DNA of 21,760 bases from JAJCYE01 sp036260105 (lineage in GTDB: Bacteria > Actinomycetota > CADDZG01 > JAHWKV01): assembly GCA_036260105.1 (NCBI GenBank), contig DATAAN010000235.1, forward strand, positions 1 through 21,760, given 5' to 3'. Within the stretch, counting starts at the first letter, position 1. Each line of letters starts with the position of its first letter. Under the pieces are notes generated by a model, which was not told the DNA's origin, searched no databases, and was given only the letters and a program-made list of their open reading frames with translations. Below are positions 1 through 6,460 of this stretch, in pieces. Position numbers and translations under genes: made by a program.

Positions 1-152
1 GGCCGGTCTCGCCGCTCCGGCCGGGTAGCCGGCGTGAAGGTGGCTTGAAGACCTGTAACCAACCTGCGGATCCTGCGTCCAACTAGGCACAGAAACGGGA
101 AACGCTCCGGCCGCCGGCCGGGGGAGGAGCCCGAAGAAGCAGGAGGTTTCAA
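1..152. other. Left-edge intergenic or gene-end DNA
   Basis: I cannot assign a gene here. One plus-strand frame stays open from the window edge to a stop at about 46-48 and another to 26-28. Either could be the tail of an upstream gene, but these are too short to recognise. The GC-rich stretch at about 108-125 contains overlapping CCGGC palindromes. The only clear signal is the ribosome binding site AGGAGG at 141-146, which serves the gene starting at 153. Confidence 0.3.
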
Positions 153-398
153 ATGGAAGTTCTCGCCGCAGTGGTCCTCGGTATCGCCGCCGGCATCATC
201 ATCAAGGGTGTGTTCCTCAAGGACTCCAACGTGATGTTCGATGTCGTGTTCGGAGCGATCGGTGGCCTGGTTGCCTGGTTCCTCTCCGGGCAGCTCTCCG
301 AGAGCGTCTTCGGATACGTAGCCATTCTCGGCACCGCAACGGTCATCGCCGGCGTGCTGATGGGGCTCATGGGCCGGTTCGGTAAGACGACCGCCTAA
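153..398 (+). CDS. Small three-helix membrane protein, GlsB/YeaQ/YmgE-like
   Basis: An 81-residue, very hydrophobic protein. It has three likely membrane segments at about residues 2-20, 29-45 and 53-73, separated by short glycine-containing turns. Size, helix count and the opening pattern (VLGIAAGIIIK, then GAIGGLVAWFLSG) resemble the GlsB/YeaQ/YmgE (transglycosylase-associated) family of stress-linked inner-membrane proteins. That family match is my judgement from pattern and the biochemical role of the family is unclear. The ATG at 153 follows AGGAGG by six bases, so the start is secure. It is a single-gene unit ended by the hairpin at 415-443, which it shares with the convergent DUF4190 gene. 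The gene is well supported and the family name is moderate. Confidence 0.75.
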   Translation: MEVLAAVVLGIAAGIIIKGVFLKDSNVMFDVVFGAIGGLVAWFLSGQLSESVFGYVAILGTATVIAGVLMGLMGRFGKTTA

Positions 399-414
399 AC
401 GCAAGACAAAGAGA

Positions 415-443
415 AAGAAGGGGCGCCTAGGGCGCCCCTTCTT
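415..443. terminator. Bidirectional intrinsic terminator
   Basis: A perfect 13-bp stem (415-427 with 431-443) closes on the three-base loop TAG. The arm is A/G-rich outside and GC-rich inside, so each strand gives a GC stem followed by a T-rich tail. It lies between the stop at 398 and the stop of the convergent gene at 463, and can serve both. Confidence 0.88.
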
Positions 444-462
444 CTATGCCTGGTTGCCGTCC

Positions 463-801
463 CTAGAGCTCGGCGCCTCCGAATCCGGACCCGAGCATGC
501 TGATGCCGATGAGCACGCCGAAGACAAAGCCGATGATCGCAAAGGCGACTCCGATCCAGCCCAGGACGAAGCCCGCTGTCGCCAAGCCGGCGCCTCCCTG
601 CGTCCCTCCCGAGGCTGAGATCTCCTTCTTTGCTTTGCTGCCGAGCACGATCGCCGCGATTGCGCACCCCAAAGCGATGAAGTAGCCGATCAACGGAATT
701 ATCCAGATCACAAGGCCGACGATTCCCAACACAAGGCTCGTGACCGCCTTGCTGTTGTTGGGCTGTGCCGGCTGTACGACCGGCGGGGGCTGATAGCTCA
801 A
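463..801 (-). CDS. DUF4190-type membrane protein
   Basis: A 112-residue protein with a short Pro/Gln-rich cytoplasmic head (SYQPPPVVQPAQP) followed by two hydrophobic hairpins: about residues 20-60, and the last 40 residues. They are separated by a small polar linker rich in Gly and Ser. The order (proline-rich head, SLVLGIVGLV helix, LGSKAKKEI, then GLATAGFVLGWIG) is that of DUF4190 proteins, common in actinobacteria and of unknown function. I start it at the TTG at 801 because AGGAGG (minus strand, about 810-805) sits four bases upstream. A second in-frame TTG at 828 would add nine residues but has no ribosome binding site. It shares the terminator at 415-443 with the preceding gene. Confidence 0.75.
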   Translation of the reverse strand: MSYQPPPVVQPAQPNNSKAVTSLVLGIVGLVIWIIPLIGYFIALGCAIAAIVLGSKAKKEISASGGTQGGAGLATAGFVLGWIGVAFAIIGFVFGVLIGISMLGSGFGGAEL

Positions 802-857
802 CTTCCCTCCTTTCGGCAGGCCGTTCAAGCCTGCCTCTGGCAGAAACAGGTGTCTGG

Positions 858-886
858 ATCATCCCGACCGGACCGGGGAGCGTCAA
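858..886 (-). promoter_or_regulatory. Candidate promoter of the DUF4190 gene
   Basis: On the minus strand TTGACG (886-881) is separated by exactly 17 bases from GATGAT (863-858), five and four matches to the housekeeping consensus. Transcription would start near 851, leaving a leader of about 50 bases before the start at 801. No transcript data support it. Confidence 0.42.
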
Positions 887-936
887 GGGTGCCCCAGGCT
901 TCGACGGGCTGAGTGCCCAGCCGGGCCAGCATCACC

Positions 937-942
937 TATACT
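937..942 (+). promoter_or_regulatory. Candidate -10 element for tRNA-Trp/secE
   Basis: TATACT lies about 40 bases before the tRNA-Trp 5' end. The sequence 17 bases upstream (TGCCCA) matches the -35 consensus at only three positions, so only the -10 is persuasive. It is the best candidate I see for driving the tRNA and the genes behind it. Confidence 0.4.
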
Positions 943-982
943 TAGTCGGTTGCATGCGGGCTTTTAGCTCTATGCCGTCGTT

Positions 983-1055
983 AGGCCCGTGGCTCAATTG
1001 GCAGAGCACCGGTCTCCAAAACCGGGGGTTGGGGGTTCAAGTCCCTCCGGGCCTG
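983..1055 (+). tRNA. trnW: tRNA-Trp (anticodon CCA)
   Basis: The sequence folds into a full cloverleaf. The acceptor stem pairs AGGCCCG (983-989) with CGGGCCT (1048-1054), followed by discriminator G1055. The D arm is GCTC/GAGC. The anticodon stem CCGGT/ACCGG holds the loop CTCCAAA, giving anticodon CCA for tryptophan. The T arm is GGGGG/CCCTC with loop TTCAAGT. The 3' CCA is not encoded. It sits 39 bases upstream of secE with no terminator between, so it is probably cut from a common transcript. tRNA-Trp immediately before secE-nusG is a recurrent bacterial arrangement. Confidence 0.97.
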
Positions 1056-1094
1056 CCGGATCCATCTAAATCCCATAATTCGGAGTTTCACATC

Positions 1095-1745
1095 ATGGCA
1101 ACAGAAGGCGACAAGCAGGGCAAAGAGGCTGTGAAGCCGGCAGCCACTCGAAGGACTGCACCGGCCGGAGCGAAGACGGCGTCCAAGCCCGCGGGCCGGG
1201 CATCCGGAGCGGCCGCGAAGCCCGCCGGTCGCTCCTCGGCTGCCGCTTCGAAGTCCGCTCCCCGCCCCGCCGGTCGCGCTGCGGCCAAGCCGGCCGAAAA
1301 GACCGCGGCCAAGCCGGCCAAGGCGGGAACCAAGCCAGCCGCCAAGCCAGCAGGCCGGTCTGCCCGGACAGCAGCCGCCGCCAAGCCGGAGCGGGGTGCC
1401 AAGGCCACCGCATCCAAGGCACCACGTGGCGAGGAAGCAGCCGCCGACGGCGGCGGATCGGGCGTCAACCGTGAGATGAAGAGGATGATGGCCCGCCGTG
1501 AAGGGGCGGCCGACCGGTTGAAGCGGGCACCGACTGTCAGCGGCCGGAAGCGGACCAAACCCCTCACCTTCATGAAGGAGGTTCGCGGAGAGCTGGGCCG
1601 GGTGGCCTGGCCGACCCGTACGGAGGTGGTGACGTACAGCATGGTCGTGCTGGTGACCGTCATCTTCTTCATGGTTGTTATCGCGGGTATCGACTATGTG
1701 GCTCTCAAGGGAGTCTTGTTCCTGATCGACCGAGGAGGCAGGTAA
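1095..1745 (+). CDS. secE: SecE, preprotein translocase subunit, with long Ala/Lys/Pro tail
   Basis: SecE is the small essential subunit that clamps SecY in the plasma-membrane SecYEG translocon. The conserved part is the C-terminal 60 residues: an amphipathic segment FMKEVRGELGRVAWPTRTEV (about 159-178) and one membrane helix at about 181-203. In front lies an unusual tail of about 120 residues made almost wholly of Ala, Lys, Pro, Arg and Gly, with repeats such as AAKPAGR. Typical SecE is about 60-160 residues and this one is 216. The ATG at 1095 has GGAG nine bases upstream; the open frame continues further 5' only because it runs through the tRNA gene. The stop at 1743-1745 abuts the nusG start, so the two are translationally linked. 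A CATAAT at 1074-1079 could be a weak internal -10. Confidence 0.95.
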   Translation: MATEGDKQGKEAVKPAATRRTAPAGAKTASKPAGRASGAAAKPAGRSSAAASKSAPRPAGRAAAKPAEKTAAKPAKAGTKPAAKPAGRSARTAAAAKPERGAKATASKAPRGEEAAADGGGSGVNREMKRMMARREGAADRLKRAPTVSGRKRTKPLTFMKEVRGELGRVAWPTRTEVVTYSMVVLVTVIFFMVVIAGIDYVALKGVLFLIDRGGR

Positions 1746-2444
1746 TTGGCTGATGAAAGTGTTGCCGTCACAGATGCGACGGCAAGCGACGAAGACGGCC
1801 GGGGATCTGTCTTGAACGGCGCAGGCGACGTGGACGGCGCAGACTCCCAGCTGGACACCGATGAGGTGGAAGACGAAGCTCCGGACCATGATCTCGACTT
1901 CGAGATGCCGTTCAGCGAGCGGCCGGGCGACTGGTTCGTGATCCACACCTACGCCGGCTACGAAAACAAGGTGAAGGGCAGCATCCTTACGCGTATCCAC
2001 TCGATGAACATGGAGGACAAGATCTTCGAGGTCGTGATCCCCATGGAAGACGTCATGGAGTTCAAGGGCGGCAAAAAGCAGGTCGTCCAGAAGAAGGTCT
2101 TTCCCGGCTACCTGCTTGTACGCATGTACCTGGAGGACGACTCCTGGTACGTCGTCCGGAACACGCCCGGCGTCACCGGCTTCGTCGGCTCCGGCGCAAA
2201 GCCCATCCCCCTGGCTCCCAAGGAGGTCGAGAAGATCCTCAGGGTGAAGCCGGTCGAGAAGCTGAAGCCCCGCCTCGAGTTCGAGGAGGGCGAGAGCGTC
2301 CGGGTGGTCACCGAGCCGTTCTCCAACTTCACAGGGACGATCTCCGAGATCAACGTCGACCAGTCCAAGCTCAAGGTGCTCGTCAACGTTTTCGGCCGTG
2401 AGACGCCGGTCGAGCTCTCCTTCGAGCAGGTCGCCAAGCTCTAG
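1746..2444 (+). CDS. nusG: NusG, transcription termination/antitermination factor
   Basis: NusG binds RNA polymerase, promotes elongation and links it to Rho or the ribosome. The 232-residue protein has an acidic N-terminal extension (about 1-55, rich in Asp and Glu), then the NGN domain beginning at DWFVIHTYAGYENKV (about 59). The C-terminal KOW domain begins at about residue 180, with the conserved VRVVTEPFSNFTGTI stretch. I use the TTG at 1746: it follows the secE stop without a gap and has AGGAGG (1733-1738) seven bases upstream. An internal ATG at about residue 54 would give a short E. coli-like NusG but has no good ribosome binding site. Acidic N-terminal extensions are usual in actinobacterial NusG. 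Confidence 0.95.
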   Translation: MADESVAVTDATASDEDGRGSVLNGAGDVDGADSQLDTDEVEDEAPDHDLDFEMPFSERPGDWFVIHTYAGYENKVKGSILTRIHSMNMEDKIFEVVIPMEDVMEFKGGKKQVVQKKVFPGYLLVRMYLEDDSWYVVRNTPGVTGFVGSGAKPIPLAPKEVEKILRVKPVEKLKPRLEFEEGESVRVVTEPFSNFTGTISEINVDQSKLKVLVNVFGRETPVELSFEQVAKL

Positions 2445-2464
2445 TCGTAAAGGAACCGAGAAAA

Positions 2465-2893
2465 ATGGCAAAGAAGAAGAAGGTCCTGGCAGTAGCGAAG
2501 ATGCAGATCCCGGCCGGACAAGCCACTCCAGCGCCGCCTGTCGGTACGGCCCTGGGGCCCCACGGCGTGGCGATCATGGACTTCGTCCGCCAGTACAACG
2601 AGAAGACCGCCGCCCAGCAGGGCACGGTCGTCCCAGTTGTCGTGACCATCTACGATGACCGCACATTCGACTTCGTCCTCAAGTCACCGCCGGCTGCGAA
2701 CCTGCTGCGCCAGGCCGCCGGCATCGACAAGGGCTCTTCCGAGCCGAACCGGACCAAGGTCGGAACCGTCACCGGGGACCAGATTCGCAGCATCGCCGAG
2801 GCGAAGATGGCGGACCTCAACGCGACCGACATCGAAGCCGCAGCAAAGATCATCGAGGGCACTGCCCGCTCGATGGGAATCAACGTAGCCTAG
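2465..2893 (+). CDS. rplK: 50S ribosomal protein L11
   Basis: L11 binds the GTPase-associated region of 23S rRNA near the L10/L12 stalk. The 142-residue length is standard. The N-terminal domain shows IPAGQATPAPPVGTALGPHG, with the two-proline linker between domains. The C-terminal rRNA-binding domain ends in the usual IEGTARSMGI. ATG at 2465 follows an AAAGGA-type site. It is the third gene of the secE-nusG-rplK-rplA run. Confidence 0.98.
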   Translation: MAKKKKVLAVAKMQIPAGQATPAPPVGTALGPHGVAIMDFVRQYNEKTAAQQGTVVPVVVTIYDDRTFDFVLKSPPAANLLRQAAGIDKGSSEPNRTKVGTVTGDQIRSIAEAKMADLNATDIEAAAKIIEGTARSMGINVA

Positions 2894-2927
2894 CCGCCAA
2901 GAGCCGGGCTAAAGGGCAGGAGACAGC

Positions 2928-2946
2928 CGCGGGCATGGTGCCCGCG
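2928..2946 (+). promoter_or_regulatory. Hairpin in the rplK-rplA gap
   Basis: CGCGGGC (2928-2934) pairs perfectly with GCCCGCG (2940-2946) around loop ATGGT, ending 11 bases before the rplA ribosome binding site AGGAGG at 2958-2963. No T-tract follows, so it is not an intrinsic terminator. It could affect L1 translation or mRNA processing. L1 autoregulation through mRNA is known in other bacteria, but I do not see a clear copy of the L1 rRNA site. Confidence 0.35.
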
Positions 2947-2969
2947 CTTGCCGACCCAGGAGGCACTTC

Positions 2970-3689
2970 ATGAGCAACAAGGGCAAGCGGTACGACGACG
3001 CCGCCGCCAAGTACGACCGTGCCAAGCTCTACGAGCCGGCCGAGGCACTCCAGCTGGTAAAGGAGCTGGCGGGCGCCAAGTTCGACGAGACTGTTGAGTT
3101 GAGCATGCTGCTCGGGCTCGACGTCCGGAAGGCGGACCAGCAGGTTAGGGGAACCGTCAGCCTTCCGAAGGGCACCGGCAAGAAGGTGCGGGTGGCAGTG
3201 TTCGCCCAGGCCGAGCGGGCCCGGGAAGCGGAGGAAGCAGGCGCCGACGTGGTGGGCGACAGGGACCTTGCCGAGCGGATCGAGAAGGGCTGGACAGACT
3301 TCGACGTCGCCATCGCCACGCCGGACATGATGCCGGTCGTCGGACGGCTGGGCAAGATCCTCGGGCCGCGGGGCCTAATGCCCAACCCCAAGTCGGGGAC
3401 TGTCACCACCGACGTGGCCAAGACCATCCGTGAGTTCAAGGCGGGAAAGATCGAGTACAAGACCGATCGCCAGGCCAACGTGCATGCCGTGATCGGCAAG
3501 GCCTCCTTCCCCGTCGAGGATCTCGCGGCCAACTACATGACGGTCGTGGATGAGATCCTGCGGTCCAAGCCATCGGCTGCCAAGGGGAAGTACATCAAAT
3601 CCATGGCCGTGTCCTCGACCATGGGTCCGGGCATACGGATCGATCCCACCCAGGCGAAGAAACTCGAGCTCGCGGCCGCAGCGGAGTAG
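2970..3689 (+). CDS. rplA: 50S ribosomal protein L1
   Basis: L1 forms the mobile L1 stalk beside the E site and in many bacteria represses its own operon. The 239-residue length is typical. The family signature region is visible in domain II and the return to domain I: ATPDMMPVVGRLGKILGPRG followed by LMPNPKSGTVT (about residues 112-150). The ATG at 2970 has AGGAGG (2958-2963) at ideal spacing. The stop codon lies inside a long imperfect hairpin (3681-3714). Normally rplJ would follow within a few hundred bases; here a signalling module of about 3 kb intervenes. Confidence 0.98.
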   Translation: MSNKGKRYDDAAAKYDRAKLYEPAEALQLVKELAGAKFDETVELSMLLGLDVRKADQQVRGTVSLPKGTGKKVRVAVFAQAERAREAEEAGADVVGDRDLAERIEKGWTDFDVAIATPDMMPVVGRLGKILGPRGLMPNPKSGTVTTDVAKTIREFKAGKIEYKTDRQANVHAVIGKASFPVEDLAANYMTVVDEILRSKPSAAKGKYIKSMAVSSTMGPGIRIDPTQAKKLELAAAAE

Positions 3690-3714
3690 CTCCAAACTGG
3701 TAAGCTCACTCCGC
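3681..3714 (+). promoter_or_regulatory. Hairpin spanning the rplA stop codon
   Basis: GCGGAGTAGCT (3681-3691) can pair with AGCT (3703-3706) and ACTCCGC (3708-3714), giving 11 pairs with one bulged C and an 11-base loop. The rplA stop TAG is at 3687-3689. No T-run follows. It may be a 3'-end stabiliser, a processing site or a weak terminator for the secE-rplA operon. Function is inferred only from position. Confidence 0.4.
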
Positions 3715-3799
3715 TCGGGCGTGAACTGCCGTCCGTCGGGATCGGCACTGATTCTGAAGTTAAGTTGCGCTCTACCAGCCGGTGGGATGCGAACTCGTA

Positions 3800-4354
3800 A
3801 TGCAGGGTTGGATTTTGCCTGATCTCCAAGCAAGGCTCGTTATTCCGCCGGTTTCCACCGGCATAGGGCAGGCGCGCCGGTTCACCCGTGAGCATCTGTC
3901 GGCATGGGGCCAGGACGGTCTGACGGAGACCGCGATCCTCATGATCAGTGAGCTGGTCACCAACGCCATCCTCCACGGCGGCGAGGGAGCGGTCCTCACT
4001 CTTAATCTGGGCCCGAGCCGGCTACGCGCCGAGGTCCGCGACTCCAGCCCGGCCATGCCGGTCGTGCGCGGCTACTCGGAAACGGCTACGACGGGCAGGG
4101 GCATGGTCATCGTGGACGCACTGGCGGCCGCCTGGGGCACCTTCGAGGTCGACGGAGGCAAGGTCGTCTGGTTCGAGATGATGGCCCTGCCCCGCGTTAC
4201 GGATGGCCACTTCGAGCTGGAGCGCGACTCCGGCGGCGATGGCTCTCCTCCGACTGCTTTGTCCTACGGGCGAACGCCGGGAACCGCTCCTGCCGACGGC
4301 GAAAGCACCCAGTGGCCGGCGAGCTTTCGGATGCCCGCTACGTCCAACCGTTGA
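3800..4354 (+). CDS. RsbW-like ATP-binding protein (anti-sigma kinase family)
   Basis: A GHKL-fold ATP-binding protein of the HATPase_c_2 group, whose best-known members (RsbW, SpoIIAB) hold a sigma factor and phosphorylate a STAS-domain antagonist. Visible motifs are the N box ISELVTNAILHG (E51, N55), RDSSP around D81 (G1-like), and TTGRGMVIVDALAAAWG (98-113, G2 and following helix). Actinobacteria have many such short ATP-binding proteins. About 55 residues after the domain are low-complexity and look disordered. I chose the ATG at 3800; a GTG at 3782 is in frame, and neither has a strong ribosome binding site. It overlaps the next gene and faces a phosphatase and STAS gene, the other parts of a partner switch. 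The client sigma factor is not in the window. Confidence 0.85.
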   Translation: MQGWILPDLQARLVIPPVSTGIGQARRFTREHLSAWGQDGLTETAILMISELVTNAILHGGEGAVLTLNLGPSRLRAEVRDSSPAMPVVRGYSETATTGRGMVIVDALAAAWGTFEVDGGKVVWFEMMALPRVTDGHFELERDSGGDGSPPTALSYGRTPGTAPADGESTQWPASFRMPATSNR

Positions 4355-4839
4355 ACGACGGCGGCGATCCCGAGCGGCTGGTGTCCATCCAGTTGCTCGG
4401 CGTCCCCCTGGGACTGCAGCAACGCGCCGCGGAGCACAACGACGGACTCCGGAGGGAGTTCCAGCTGCTCGTGGAGCACGGGGAGGCAGCCCGGGAAAGC
4501 GTTCCGGATCGGCTGGTCAAGGTGGCCGCCGAGCTCGACCGCCGCTTCCTCGCCTTCACCCAGACCACTCGCACCGAGCTTGAACGAGCGGCAAGCCGGG
4601 GCGTCGACCAGATTGACGTGACCCTCCAGCTGCCCGCCGCGGCGGGCCCGGCTGCTGCCGAGTTCGGAGAGCTGCTTCACGAAGCGGACGAATACTGTGC
4701 CGCCGGCCGGCATCTCCTCACCCTGGCCGCACCGCCGGACGTCGTTGCGTTTCGGAAGTGGGTTCTGGGCGAGCTGGTGAGGCAGATCCACGGAGAGGCG
4801 CCCGTCTCCTGGCGGCAGTTCTCGGAAAGCTCTAGCTAG
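4312..4839 (+). CDS. Conserved-looking protein of unknown function in the partner-switch module
   Basis: A 175-residue, mostly helical, acidic soluble protein with no signal peptide or membrane segment. I do not recognise a characterised domain. After a variable head it has LVSIQLLGVPLGLQQRAAEHNDGLRREF split over about residues 24-51. A charged helical middle and a C-terminal helical part with LHEADEYCAAGRHLLTLAAP and FRKWVLGELVRQI follow. I believe similar short proteins occur beside SpoIIE-type phosphatases in other actinobacteria, but this is from memory. The start is uncertain: GTG 4312 overlaps the upstream gene by 43 bases; TTG 4351 would overlap its TGA stop; GTG 4381 would leave a small gap. 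Its tail overlaps the convergent phosphatase gene by eight bases. Confidence 0.7.
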   Translation: MAGELSDARYVQPLNDGGDPERLVSIQLLGVPLGLQQRAAEHNDGLRREFQLLVEHGEAARESVPDRLVKVAAELDRRFLAFTQTTRTELERAASRGVDQIDVTLQLPAAAGPAAAEFGELLHEADEYCAAGRHLLTLAAPPDVVAFRKWVLGELVRQIHGEAPVSWRQFSESSS

Positions 4840-6460
4840 CGCCCGGGAAGCGGGCCACGAGGGCCGCGATGTCATCCGGATGGTCCGGCTGGACGCCCAG
4901 TGCCACCTTCTCCACCAAGGCGCCGATCTCGGCCGCCGAGCCGGTAGGTGACGAGGTCAGGGCGGTGTGGAGAACCGGCTCCCAGACCCCTCCTTCGCCG
5001 ACACAGCCGTCCGTGACCATCAAGAAGGCATCACCCGGTTCCAGGACGACGTCGTGCTCCGGAAGCTGCAGCCGGCTCACCACTCCGAGCGGGAAACCGG
5101 TCTCGCCGCAGGTTTCCAGGGTTCCGCCGCTCCTCAGAATGACCGGCTTCGGGTGGCCGGCGACGACGACCGTGGCCCGTACGCCGTTGGGAGCGGGGCC
5201 GAAAGCGCCGCATGCCAGACTGCAGAAGCGGCCGTCGGGCAGCTGGTCGACCAGAGCTTCGTTGACCGCCTGCAAAACCTCCGCCGGGCTCGCGTAGTGG
5301 CGGGACAACGTCCGCAGGGTGTACCTGGCCATAGCGGTCAGGGCCGCCGCCTCCGGACCCTTGCCGCACACGTCGGCGATGAGCAGTAGGGAACGTCCGT
5401 CGGCCAGCTCGACGATGTCGTAGAAGTCACCTCCGACGCCCGAAGCCGCTGCACGGACGAAGCCGTACAGATCGAGCCCAGGCACCTCGGGCAGCTCGGC
5501 CGGCACCAGCGAGCGCGAGAGGACCTCGGCTGCCCGTGCCCTCTCCTCGTAGAGAAGCGCATTCTCGATGGCGACGCCCGCTCGCCGTCCGACCTCCTGC
5601 ACCAGGTGCAGGTCCGTCTGGGTCATAGGGTGGCCGGGAAGGCGCCTGGCCACGAGGATGGCGCCCAGGGGACCGTGCCGCCCGGGGATCGGAACGGTCA
5701 CCGAGCTGACTCCGGACTCGTCCTGCCCCTCGTCAAGCGTAGCTTCCCCCGCCTCTGCGGCTGCGACCGATTCGGGGGTTTCCTCCAGCGTCCGGGCACC
5801 CGGCACGGCTCCTTCCACTCGCTCGGCTATGCGCCGAATGCGTCCGCTCCGGAACTCCCAAACTGCGCACAGGTCGCCGACCCTTGGGACGCAGACCTCC
5901 GTCAACCTCTCGGCAATCTCGAGCGGGTCCAGCGAGGCGCCGAGCAACACCCGGCTCGCCAGGGCCAGGAATGCGAGCCGTTCCTCGCTGCTGCGCAGCG
6001 ACTGGATCGCGACCTGGCGTGAGGTGTCGTCCCGGAAGACGTTTACCGCGAAGCGAACCTCACCCCGGTCGTCGAACACGGGCATCGCCCGCACCAGGGA
6101 CCAGTGGACGTCGTCCGAGCCGGTGTTTCGCCACTGGACCAGGGTCTCGGGGGCCTGCTTGCCGGATAGGGCAATCCGGCCCGGCAGACTGTCGATGGGC
6201 AGGGGGTTCCCGTCCTCGTCGAGCATCGTGAACCGCTCCATAACGGCTTCGAGTGGGGCCGCCAGCAGCTCTGCGGGCGAGTCGAACCCCAGCTGGCGAG
6301 CCGCCGCTTCGTTGGCCCAGAGAAGCTGGCCGCCGGGACCCTGAACAGTGATCGAGTCGGTAACTGCGTGAAGCGTCGCCAGAAGATCCTGTGGTGACAG
6401 GGTGGATCCGGGCCCGCCAGCAGCGGGGGCCAGGGAAGGGGCTCCGGGGCTGTCAGGCAC
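4832..6460 (-). CDS. PAS-GAF-PP2C (SpoIIE-type) protein serine/threonine phosphatase
   Basis: A 542-residue cytoplasmic sensor phosphatase of the RsbU/RsbP/SpoIIE kind, which dephosphorylates a STAS-domain antagonist so that it can bind the anti-sigma kinase. A PAS domain (about 26-150) is followed by a short helical linker, a GAF domain (about 165-305) and a PP2C domain (about 330-540). The metal-site aspartates of the PP2C family are all present: GGDFYD (D345), IADVCGKG (D363), VTDG (D484) and DDIAAL (D530), together with AGHPKP and GFPLGV. It should therefore be active. The GTG start at 6460 overlaps the STAS stop codon by one base (TAGTG), which implies coupled translation. The ligands of PAS and GAF cannot be read from sequence. 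Confidence 0.93.
   Translation of the reverse strand: MPDSPGAPSLAPAAGGPGSTLSPQDLLATLHAVTDSITVQGPGGQLLWANEAAARQLGFDSPAELLAAPLEAVMERFTMLDEDGNPLPIDSLPGRIALSGKQAPETLVQWRNTGSDDVHWSLVRAMPVFDDRGEVRFAVNVFRDDTSRQVAIQSLRSSEERLAFLALASRVLLGASLDPLEIAERLTEVCVPRVGDLCAVWEFRSGRIRRIAERVEGAVPGARTLEETPESVAAAEAGEATLDEGQDESGVSSVTVPIPGRHGPLGAILVARRLPGHPMTQTDLHLVQEVGRRAGVAIENALLYEERARAAEVLSRSLVPAELPEVPGLDLYGFVRAAASGVGGDFYDIVELADGRSLLLIADVCGKGPEAAALTAMARYTLRTLSRHYASPAEVLQAVNEALVDQLPDGRFCSLACGAFGPAPNGVRATVVVAGHPKPVILRSGGTLETCGETGFPLGVVSRLQLPEHDVVLEPGDAFLMVTDGCVGEGGVWEPVLHTALTSSPTGSAAEIGALVEKVALGVQPDHPDDIAALVARFPGAS

Noticed and set aside
1..48. Possible C-terminal end of an upstream gene.
   Set aside because: At most 15 codons are visible and cannot be recognised.
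765..1094. Extension of secE upstream through the tRNA region.
   Set aside because: The frame is open only by chance across tRNA-Trp. The ATG at 1095 has a ribosome binding site and starts the Ala/Lys/Pro tail.
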